Positions 26,701 through 38,700 of a DNA stretch of 64,000 nucleotides are shown here, piece after piece (within the stretch, counting starts at the first letter, position 1; the number at the start of each line of letters is the position of its first letter). Location: contig CM037596.1 of assembly GCA_021018995.1 (NCBI GenBank), positions 6,647,501-6,711,500 on the forward strand. The letters are read 5' to 3'. Position numbers and translations under genes: made by a program. The DNA comes from Chloranthus sessilifolius (Eukaryota > Streptophyta > Magnoliopsida > Chloranthales > Chloranthaceae). Under the pieces are notes generated by a model that was not told the origin of the DNA, ran no database searches, and saw only the letters and a program-made list of their open reading frames with translations.

Positions 26701-29700
26701 GTTAAATTAGAACTTATTCCAAAAATACATATAGATTTTGGTACAGATAAATGTAGTTATGTGTGCAATCTAAAATGAAAAAGAAGTCATTTAAAAGCGT
26801 TGCAAGACAATCTAAACTATTATATTTAATTCTCACTGATTTGTATAGTTTGAATAACATTACTATTAGAGGCGGGAAAAGATATTTCATCACTTTTATT
26901 GATGATTGTTCAAGACTTACATATGTTTTTCTTAATCAGTTAAAAGAGGAAGTATTTAGTAAATTTATCTCGTATAAGGCCTTAGTCGAAAATTAATTAG
27001 ATTTAAAAATTAAGGCATTACGATCGGATAGGAGAGGTGAACACATGTCACATGAATTTTTCGATTTTTGTGACAAGTTTGATATTTTTCATGAAGTAAC
27101 TGCTCCATATTCTCCTCAATCAAATGAAATTGTCAAAAGAAAAAATCAGACTCTAGTAGAAATGGTAAATTCTATGTTAACAAATTCTGCTTTGAATTCA
27201 AATTTATGGGGAGAAGCTTTACTTACTGCTTGTTACATTTTAAATCGAATACCTCATAAAAAGTCCTCTCTAAAACTCTATATAAAGTTTGGAAGAACAA
27301 ACCTCCCAAATTACATTATTTAAAAGTATGGGGTTGTAGAGCGCTAGTCAAGGTACCCGATTATAAACGTACAAAATTAGGTCCAAAAATTATAGAATAT
27401 ATATTTGTGTGATATTCTATCAATAGTCCTACATAGAAGTTTTTGGTTTGTGAGCATCATGTTATTTTTGAAAAGGATTCAATTTTTGAATCAAGAGATG
27501 TTGTATTCTATGAGAATAAATTCTCAACTATTCCTAAACCTCTTGCATCCTCTGATGTAGAAGAATCTTCTAATCCTCCTCATCTCTCTAGTAGTGAAGA
27601 TGAAGAGATGGAACTTAAAAGAAGTAAGAGACCTAGAAAAGCCACTAATTTCGATTTCAATTTCTACATTTATCTTGTAGAAGGAACTAGAAATGAGAAA
27701 ACTAGGAAAATGAAGTTTATTTTGAATATCGATAAAGATCCCAGAACGTTTGATGATGCCATCAAATCTGTTGATTTCGCATTTTGACAAGAAGCCATAA
27801 ATGATGAAATAGATTCTATTATGTCTAATAATACATGGGAATTAGTAGATTTATCACATGGATCTAAACCTATCAGTTATAAGTGGATATTCAAAAGAAA
27901 ACTTAATCCTAATGGCCCTATGAATAAATTTAAGGCTAGACTTGTTGTCAAAGGCTTTAGATAAAAGCATGGTATCGATTATTTTGATACTTATGCTCCA
28001 GTGGCTAGGATTTCTTCAATCAGGATTTTGTTTGCTCTAGCTTCCATATATAAACAAACTCAAGGTTCATCAAATAGATGTTAAAATAATCTTTTTAAAT
28101 TGTGAACTTGAAGAAGAAGTATATATAGAACAACCAGAGGGTTATATCATGCAAGGGCATGAAAATAAAGTTTATAAATTCATTAGGTCACTATATGGTC
28201 TAAAACAAGCTACTAAACAGTGGCATAAAAAATTTGATAATATTATTTTATCATATAGATTTAAAATAAATGAATCAGATAAATGTATTTATAGTAAGAT
28301 ATTAAATGGTAAGGGTGTTATTGTTTGCTTATATGTAGATGATCTCTTAATTTTTTGTACTGATTTAGAAAGTATTAAAGATACAAAAAAAAATTTGGCT
28401 TCAAAATTTGATATGAAAGATATGGGTGAAGCCGATGTAATTCTTGAAATAAAATTATTTAAACAAAATAATAATATTATTTTATCTTAGCCACATTATA
28501 TAGTCAAACTGTTAAAGAAATTTAAACATAATGAAAAATTAGCTGTCATACCTTTTGATCCAAGTGTAAAATTAAAACTCAGCGATAGCAGAAGTATATC
28601 ACAATTAGAATATTCTATAGTAATTGATAGTTTGATGTATGCTACTCATTGCACTAGACCCGATATTGCTTATACAGTAGGGAAATTAAGTAGATATACT
28701 AGTAATCCTAGTCATGAACATTGAAAAGCAATTGGTAGAGTATTAAATTGTCTTAATAAAACTAAGGATTATGCATTACATTATGTTGGTTATCCTACAA
28801 TACTTGAAGGATATACAGATGCTAGTTGGAACAATGATACAAATGAATCAAGGTATACTAGTGGATGCGTATTTACTCTTGAAGGTGTCGCAGTTTCTTG
28901 GGGATAAAAGAAATAAACATGTATTACACATACAACTATGGAATCTGAATTTATTGCTCCTGCGACAGCGTGCATAGAAGCATAATGGTGAAGGAATTTA
29001 TTATTAGAAATTCCTATTTGGCCTATGCTTATGTCACAAATCTCTTTATTCTGTGATAGTAAAGCTGCATTATCTAAAACTTATAGTAAAATTTATAATA
29101 GAAAGTCTAGATATATAAGTCTAAGACTTAGTTATGTTAGTCAATTATTTCGTGAAAGAGTAATTACAATTAATTCAATAAGGACCTTTGCAAATTTAGT
29201 GGATCTATTTATAAAAGGTCTTGCAAGAGATGTGGTTATTAAAACATCAGAAGAGATGAGTTTAAAGCCTAATAGATTACATCACCTATGATGGTAACCC
29301 GATCTATTTTCTAAAGTCCGAAAACTAAAGGTTCAATGAGAAAAATAATTCATAGGTAGTGATTGCACATTATTAAAAAGTGTGAGTATGCAACTTCAAT
29401 CATATCAAGTGATAATGTGGTACTTGTAACGTAAGGAAGAGGTTGAGATAATTCTCTTAATCGATCTATAATATATCATGTTGAAATGTCTAAGTTACAA
29501 GGGCATTTCTGATAGAACTGACCTATATGAGCTGCGAAATGCAGCCGCTTCAAAGATAGATAAATGCTTTTCTTGAATACAACTCATGAATACCGGGGTA
29601 TAAGCATAAAGCCATAAAACGTGTTGGCTATAAAAATGAAATAATTACTTATGTGTGTAATATATCCGGTTGATTATACAAGAAAATTAGTTCAAGAATT

Positions 29701-32700
29701 TAGATCACTAAAGTTTTTTACCAATTTTGATGTATTATCACTAAGTGAAAGTTCAATTCCTTAGGACACATTCATTTATGCATATTGTAGTCAAGAAGTG
29801 CTCAAAATATTTGGTACATATATATACTATTTTTTGGTTCTCAGATTTAAGATTAAATCTCAATTTCTTTATTTTTGATATTTAACAAAATAGGGGAGGA
29901 TGGATATTTATCTTGTAAATAAGGGATGAATGTTGGATATTTACCAAATAAATATATATTTATTACTTTAATAATATTTATTTATTATTAATTTAATAAT
30001 ATTTATTTATTAATTTTGCTAATCTTTAAATGGTTCCTTAAAATTGTTGGTTCCATGTGAAAAAGATGCTTGCTACAATACTTGAACATTCAACCTTCAA
30101 GTCAAATTGATTTGAAGTTTGAATTATATTGGAGGGAAAATATTTCCCACCATAAGTTTAAAAGGGTTGCAAAAGTTTTATCCCACCTCACTATTTTATA
30201 AGAATGATCCATGTCATATATATGAAAACTTACCTTCCATATTGTTTGATTTGAAAAGAGGAAAAATAGTTCATAGCAGCGATTCGCCGCCGCGCGCGCG
30301 TGTGCGATGTGCAAATGGCGCTTTAAGGCACACTTTGCACTTCACACTTCGCACTATCACATCGTCTTGAGGAATCTTTCCTATTTGAATTGGGATAGTC
30401 TAATTGGTTGACTTATTGACCAGACACCGATTGCCTTCACACATGTGCATAGCATGTGTCCACAAGGCAGTTTCAAACCGTTCATGAAAACAGTCGGATT
30501 CCGGATTTGAACAAAATAGTTAGGATTTCGAATTCAGACAAGTCAGTTGACTAAAAGATGTAACTGTTCGTGTGTGAATCGTTGGATCCTTGCAACCGTT
30601 GATCAGATCGATCAGGGCCTTCGATTGCAAAAAACGGGCAGACACAACCGCTTTGAAAAGGTGTTTCGAAAGCTATAAATAGAGGTCAAAGGAGGGATTC
30701 GAATTACTTACAAATCTCAAATTTTACATCTGTGCCCTCGATATTCGTGTGTCTACTAAAGCAATCTCTGTGTTTCGTTTCGTTGGGTCATACACTACAG
30801 TGCAATGTAGTGTGTGACAGATCGGTGCTTCACCGAAGGCTTCATTGTATTCTAGAAGCGAATTTGCCGTTATCCCGTTGTATATAGAGGACAAATATTA
30901 TCTTAAAAACAGCGATCTATTCGCGCCTTGAAGCAATTCTCCGACTTATTTTTCGTCAAAATTTGTGCAATCAGCCAACATACAATGGGGTGTCCACCCA
31001 TCATGTGCATTAAAGCAGTGACTGCATGATTTGTAAAGAGTATCGACGCTGGGTGGTGTACCTAATAAAGAAATTATAGGACTACATTTTGATAATTTTG
31101 TATTTCAATAATGGAGAGAAGCCTCTTTAAATAGAGGTGAATACAATCAGTTATGATCTTCAAGAGATCTTTAAAATTCAAAATACTTGCTACAATATTT
31201 ATCTAAATATTTATTAATCTCAATTAATATAATTTGTTTCAATCCTAAATATTCTCTATTATATTGAAAGACTACATTTTTTATGAGTATTTTTCTTGTG
31301 GTTTCATTAAGGAGAGAATCTTCTTTAAATAGAGGTGAATACAATTAGTTAAGATCTCTAAGAGATCCTTAAAATTCAAAATGCTTCCAACAAATTTATC
31401 TAAATATTTATTAATCTCAATTAATATAATCTTGCATAAAACATAAGACAGGCTTGCCTTAGCTGTCAAGATAGCCATGCCTTAGCTGTCAAGATAGCCT
31501 TATTGAGCCATCTTACCGTCTGATAAATGTGTTATGATCTAAAAATCTTTAGTGCAAAGATTGGGAATAAAATTGATCTCTGTCACTTGGAACAAATCGG
31601 TCAACTACCATTTAAAATTAATAGCTATCATGCAAATCTAACATACCATTAGTTTTAGATGGCATTTGATCACTTCGAAACCAAAGATAGAAATTGTCTT
31701 TCAATCATCTTTTGCACCACAGATCTTGAGATCAAGGACGTGAAATCATATAGAACATATGGTGGTGTATTCGGCAGACAGCACTGTAAATGGTACTTTA
31801 CCCATATGATTTGATCTAGGAGACCAATTGATTAGATCAGTCCATATTTTGGCCAATAACTATACTATAAGCTTAAATATTAAAAAAAAGGAGGCAAAAA
31901 TTGCAAAGATAAGAACATTGAAGGATCCATCTATCCATTATTGCATAAAAACTCAAATTTTCAATGATACATTTCAGTTTCTTGTATATAAAACAAGGGA
32001 ACTGTATAGGCCACCGAATAAAAGCCCCGAGAAGCTTTTAGTGGCCACAACACCTATTAGCCATTAGGATATAATCTCTATTTGGGTGTAAATAAAAAAT
32101 GCAACAGTTGTACCTCCTTATATTTAAAGGGTACTCCTTTGTTAGCAAGGAGAATTCTAGTCTCACCATTCTTTTAGGTTATTGTGGTATCAGAACCACA
32201 TACCAATGTCACGGCTCAAATACAGAGCTTCTTTTGATCCAAATCATTTAGCCACCATTTTCTGCTCCAATGAGCTCTTTAATGGCGGCTATTTCATCTA
32301 CTTCTTCCACTAACCCAACTCTACCATAGGGGTTAGCCTTCTTCATCTCTAACCCCTTCTCATTGAACATCACCGTCCATTTAGAAGTCACCAACTCCAC
32401 AACATGGCAGTGGTTGTTAAAATTATAAAATACAAAAGAAAATAAGAAAAGATGAAAGAGAGAAGAAGAAGACATATTGCCACAATCGATTACATTGTTT
32501 ACGGCTTGTTACTGTATTCTCACATCAGAAAGTGTATAAATAAGATTACAAATATAACTGTCAGCGGTTATCTAGAAGTGGGTATGAACATGGGTAAGTG
32601 GATAGTTATCTAATAAGGTATATTCTAATACTCCCCCTCAAGTTGGAATGTGAACGTGAGAACATCCAACTTGAAAGATAAACAGTTACGCAATTACGTA

Positions 32701-35700
32701 ACAACCACAGAGATTCACGATATATCTCTCAAACTTAATCTTGCTTGTTGGTGGTCACCGCTTGTCTATGAAGGCCATCACTGTCGCATCCCGCTCATCT
32801 TAGAGTCTGTCGGAGCCGGTGGCTAGATCAAGTCTTTCATGATCTCTTCCAACTACGAATCATATGACAAGTCTCTTTAAAGAGATCTTGAAAAAATAAA
32901 GATCCAAAGAAAATGTGGGAAAAGATATCCACATAGATACAGAAGGTCAGAGAAAATGTGGGAAAAGACATCCACGTAGAAGACCAGAGAAATTGTCGGA
33001 AAAGAAATCCACATAGAATATATAAGACCAGAGAAAATGTGGGAAAAGAAATCCACGTAGAATATAGAAGGTCAGAGAAAATCCAGAGAAAATGTGGGAA
33101 AGGACATCCACGTAAAATATAGAAGGCAGAAAATGTGGGAAAAGACATCCACATGGAAAAGAAAAGGTCATTAAGATCAAAGTAGAAAACTCACATCTAT
33201 TAAGCAAATCAATCTGAAAAATGCATCTACATGAATAAGAAGTCATCTCTTGCTAGATGTAAAAGAGATGAAGATAAAAAAAATGAAAATTACATGAGTC
33301 AATTTCATGTAGAAGAGATGAAAGGAAAATGAAAAGTTTATGCGTCTAGCTCTGATACCATGTTAAAATTATAAAATACAAAAGAAAATAAGAAAAGATG
33401 AAAGAGAGAAGAAGAAGACATATTGCCACAATCGATTACATTGTTTACGGCTTGTTACTGTATTCTCACACCAGAAAGTGTATAAATAAGATTACAAATA
33501 TAACCGTCAACGGTTATCTAGAAGTGGGTATGAACATGGGTAAGTGGATAGTTATCTAATAAGGTATATTCTAATAGTGGTAATCACTGTTCTAAATATC
33601 TCTCTTTATCCAACATTTTGCATATCCCTAATATATCCCATAACTTATTCTTTGTCCATAAACTTGCTAGAGACAATCACTGCTCACTAATCGTTGATGC
33701 TCATGATTTCCAAATTCAAGACAAGGCCACGAATTGAACAATTTTCAAGAGCCCCTATAGTCAAGGCCTATACGTACCCAATCAAGATCCAGTCCAGCAA
33801 TGCTCCAAATCATCATGCCCTCGTCTCCTCTCAAATGCCGCCCATCACATGGCATCGTTGTTTAGGCCATCCTTCCTCACAAGTTTTTAATATTTTCGTT
33901 GATAGTTACAATCTAAATTCTATTATTCCCATCAAATTTCTTTGTGAACCATGCAATGTAGGCAAAAGCGATCGGCTACCATTTTCTATTTCAGTGACAA
34001 AAGTAATTCTTCCACTTCAATTAATTCATTCCAATATTTACTGCCACACCCCTTTTTCATTTCAACCACACCATCTAATCTAAAATAACTATCATATGAT
34101 TCATATATGAAGACCATGTTTACTTCTGCCCAAAGTGCCTTTATTACACGCAAAACAAAACCTCTATGCTATGCGTGATCCTTGACTTTACGCTGTTTGG
34201 ACCAGCGTAAAGTCGCTTGTGATACTCATGCAATCTCCTCTCCGAATAAACAGAATTTACAAGCATTCTTCGATGGTCATCTCATTTTAAAAACTCCAAT
34301 TAACTCATCAACTTCGTCAATCTCTTCCTCATACCCATTATCAAAGCAAATGTTATTTTTTCTCATCCTTATTAAAATTATTTTCAAGGAGATTTGTCTC
34401 ATATGATTCATTTTCAATTCCTTATACACTACAAAAAATAAGATTATTGGCGGCAATTTTTTATAGCAAAAAATTGCCGCTACTAACAAAAAACTATTAA
34501 AGGCTATTAAGAGCAATGATCAAAATTTCGGTTTTCGTTTCGATTTCAGAGGGGACTGAAACCGAAATTTTGGCCAAAATTTCAGCCGATAATTTCAATC
34601 CCATACATTTGATGATTGAAATTTCGGTCCCAAATTATCATTTCAGTGGCGACCGAAACCGATAATTTCGGCCGAAATTTCGGTCATTTTGACCGAAAAT
34701 TTGATCCTTGATTAAGAGTATTAGTGGCAAGGGTATTAGTGACAATTTTTTTGTTAATAGCAACAGTTTTTCGCTGCCGCTAATAGTCTTATTTTTTGTG
34801 GTGATAGGAGAGAAAATGATAGATTTGATCTAGTGAGCCACCTGACTCCGAGAGACTTAAAGATGGGCAACTTCGAGAATGATGGACTTCACAAAAGGGG
34901 CAGTGACACGGAGGGAGAGACGCTCTTTGACCATTTACTAGTTGTATATATAGAAAATCTAAACACTATCATTCAAGAGTTTTATTAAAGCCAAATCCTA
35001 AAATAATATTGTAGAAGATCTTGTTATTTCTCTACTAATCTTTTGAGTCTATAAATAGATCAATGCTTTTATCACGTTTATGCGAATGATAAACTTAACA
35101 ACTGTAATATGGTTTCACCACGTAATCGTAGGATCCTAATATTTACCACATCCACGTAATCTTAGAGTGTAATATCCCTGATATTTTTGACATGTTTTTC
35201 GTTTACCTCGGTAAGCATGTCCGGAAATTATTACGTGATTTTTCAAGATTTTTTGTTAGCTATGTGTTTGATGAGAATGATGGCCAAAGGGTTTTGTCTA
35301 AAGATGTGTGCAAGTCATGTAAACGATGACTTACACAATAAGGTTGGTGTTTGTGTTTAGCACCAGAATTTTTTGCAAGTTAAATGGATAAGTGGTAAAT
35401 AGAAAATTCTAGATTTTTTGGTTGTTAACTAATATTATAAAGAGAGGGACTTGCAAGAGAAGTTACACTTCTCTCTCTCTCGTTTGAATTAGAGTTTGTA
35501 ACCTTTGGCTTTGCCTTTGATCTTAGATCTTGTGAGCTTGAGAATTACTCTCACCATCTCAACCATTGATTAGACTTGCGCTTGAATTCGGATCGGTTTG
35601 AGCTATTGGAAGAGAAGAATAGGGGAGATGATGTTCTGTGTGAATATGACTTTTACTCTGGGAGCAAGATTAGAATGAATTGATTGGAAGCTCAAGATCT

Positions 35701-38700
35701 ATTAAACCTTCATGTTTGGTTCTGGTGCTTAAATTCGGTGCAACGGAAACAACGGATTAAGCATCAAGAGATAGGCTTTTAAACCTCCTTATGTTATTTA
35801 AATTTATGTTTTGTTTAGAGTAGAATGTGGTGTGTTTAAATAGATAAACCGGCTATGGTTGAATGAAAAAGAAAAGAGTCCAGAGATGAAAATTTTAACA
35901 GCCACAGACCTGAAGGAATTCGAGGGTCGAATTTGGAATTCGACCATCGATTTAAAAATCGAGGGTCGATTTTCTGATTTTTAAAGCCTGATGCAGTTTT
36001 GAAATTCAAGGGTTGAAATTGAAATCGACTATCGAATTTCAAATTCGACCCACGAATTGAAATTCGAGGGTCGATTTCTGCTCTGTTTCTGTCCTTCAAA
36101 ATTTGGCTAAAAAATTTTATAGGTAGACTTTTGGTTTGACTTTTGGTCCAATATTAACACTGAGAGTGTTAATCTGTGTAGGTTTTGAATTTGGAGTCCT
36201 TTGTGAGGACTGCTTATGCAAGTTTTGAACCGTCTTTGTTGAGGTAGGGGAACCCTACACATTATTTGCATTCTATTATAAGTAGGGACTGTTTTGAATA
36301 TTTTGATAAGGAACATAAATTTTAGAAATATTAGTTTGAACATAGCATGAATAAGAATCTGGAATTAAGATACAAATCAGAAATTTGAGAACATTGAACT
36401 GTGAAATTTGAACCTCAGAACCTCTGTTATTTTGAATGTGAACATCGAATCAAAACTCTGAGGAACCATTATTGAGAACCACTATTTTAGGTGTTGGATT
36501 GGCCATCACCGGTAGTTCTTCCTGGTTCCTCAGAGTGACATATTTTGTTGTTAAAAGCTATTGTCTTTACTTATTCTATGTTTTGCCTCTGTCTTTAGAT
36601 CATTGTTATGTTACAAGCTTCTATTTGTTACAGCTTATTGACAAATCAATAAGTTGATGAACCGGCCTTTCCTATACCTTAGGGATTGGAAAAGTCGGGT
36701 CATCACAGTTGATATCAGAGCAAGGCTCTAGGTTCAAAGTCTTAGGACTAAGGGTTGGATTGTTTTAACAATCAATATTAATCAATTGTTATTATTTTTC
36801 AACAATGATAGATCAGCATGCCTCCGCGGTTCAGAGGCAGGGGCCAACGTAGTGAAGGACCTCGCATGGCTCGTATTGAAGAGATCGATGAGGGCGTAGG
36901 TACCTCGAGAGGGAGAGAAAAAGTGGCTACCGGTCCTAATGCTGATCCGTTGGGAACAGGTAGAGGAAATACAGGAGGAAATGTTGACCAGGTGTTGGCA
37001 GCCTTGGCCAACAACATGGCTCAACAAACTGCAGCCATAGACCGACAGACTGAGATGCTGGTAGCCAGATATCAGCCAGGAGGATTCGCTGAGTTCAGGA
37101 GGATGAGACCTCCTACATTCTCAGGGCAGACGGATCCGATGGAAGCCGAGGCATGGCTTGATGAGATGGAAAAGATTTTTGAGGTGTTACAGTGTACAGA
37201 CGTTGAGTAGGTACGCTGGGCATCCTTCAAACTTTTAGGTGAGGCCAGTCCGTGGTGGAAGTATTTTCCAGGATGAGAGAGTAGGACTACCCCGATACTC
37301 CATGGACTTGGGCAGAGTTCGTGGAGACGTTCAATGATCAGTATTTTCCAAAGATCGTACGCAACCAGTGGAAAGTCCAGTTTATTGAGCTGAAACAAAA
37401 CGAGATGTCGGTGCGCGAGTATGGCGCAGAGTTTGATAGACTTTCCTGATTTGCACCCTTACACGTTGCCACTGAGCTGATGAGGGCTCAAAAATTTTAG
37501 AGAGGTTTGAGGCCGAATATTCAGGAGAGGGTGTCGATGTGGGAGATGGAGACGTATGCGGGCGTCATGTCAAAGACTCTCATTGGAGAGGAAGACATTC
37601 AAAAACAGTATCAGAGGCGAGAGTAGGGAGATAAAAATCGGTTTGGCCAGGGACAGTTGAGTGCTTCAGAGCAGGTGAACAAAAAGCCGAAGTTCTCTAA
37701 ACCTCCTCCCTATCCTAGTAAGCCATCTTATTCCAGGCCGGCTGTTGCTTCAGGACCAATGTCGTCTTCCTATCAGAGACTGCAGAGTTTTTCACCAGGG
37801 TGACCTTTCAGAGCTGGCAGCACTACTGCGAGTGGAGCTTCTATGGCTCAGGGTTCAGTGCGGGGATCAGCTGTTACTCCTATTTCTACTCCAGCTTGTG
37901 CAAGATGTGGGAAACCACATAAGACAGAGGATTGCCGATGAAACACTGGAGGATGTTTCAGGTGTGGTCAAATTGGTCACATGATCAAGGATTGTCCTAT
38001 AGCGGAAAAGGGAAGGACTACGTCAGTCTCTACGCAGAAGTCGACGCGACCTACAGTTCAAGGTCGGGCTTATGCGGTGACTGCACAAGATGCCCAAACG
38101 TCGAATGACGTAATCCAAGGTATCATTAAAGTTGAAATGTCATTTTTGCATTGATTCTATTATTTAATGTTTAAATTCATTTAAGTAAATTTTTAAACAA
38201 CATTGGAATCATTGTATATAATTAACAAACCTTTTAATAAAGGTACCCTTATGATGAGTCGTCGAGGCGACCTGAGTAAAATTGAAGCACGAGTACTGAT
38301 AGACCCTGGGTCTACACACTTGTTTATTACTCCTCTTTTCTCAGAGAAGTTGGGTATCACTCTCGAACCCCTTGCTTTCATTTTGGATGTAATGATCCCT
38401 ATGGGAAGTTCGGTGAGCACGAATACAGCATGTCAGTCAGTCATCATGATGATTGATGAGAATGAGACAGTGACCGACATGATCACGTTGGGCATGGACG
38501 GGTTCAACGTTATTCTCGGGATGGATTGGTTGGCAGCTTATCACGCGAGCATGGACTGTCTACGGAAGGTCGTTACCTTCCAACCGCCAAAGCAAAAATC
38601 CTTCCGATTCTATGGAGTTAAATCAAAGGTTGTGCCGTTGATTCATTAAAGTTGAGCGCATGATGAAGAATGGTTGCAGCGGGTATCTGGCTTACTTGCA

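Larger units (their letters stand above)
24414..30980 (+). mobile_element. Ty1/copia retrotransposon 1 (decayed)
   Basis: 6.6 kb, plus strand. LTRs TGTTGGATATTTACC...CAGCCAACA at 24414-25337 and 29931-30980. Flanks TATAA and TACAA are a 5-bp duplication with one mismatch. Domain order gag, protease, integrase, RT, RNase H is the copia order. Many stops and frameshifts make it an old copy. It sits in intron 1 of the MATE gene in the same orientation as the gene. Confidence 0.92.
32166..34110 (+). pseudogene. Ty1/copia fragment 2, split by a small LTR element
   Basis: A primer-site-like TGGTATCAGAACC at 32177 follows TTCTTTTAGGTTATTG and suggests an LTR end. After a short coding relic, the frame is interrupted at 32414 by the element at 32415-33576. 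It resumes with [23 protein letters not shown] (protease/pre-integrase), then [13 protein letters not shown] and [15 protein letters not shown] (about 33850-33990), the copia GAG-pre-integrase zinc region. RT and RNase H are absent. Frameshifted between 33690 and 33720. Confidence 0.75.

Noticed and set aside
32837..33246. Two long overlapping minus-strand frames with recurrent FPHFL
   Set aside because: They are translations of the short tandem repeats in the small LTR element; the composition follows the repeat unit.
37072..37398. Minus-strand frames across the gag of gypsy 2
   Set aside because: Antisense shadows; the sense strand carries the conserved capsid and zinc-knuckle motifs.
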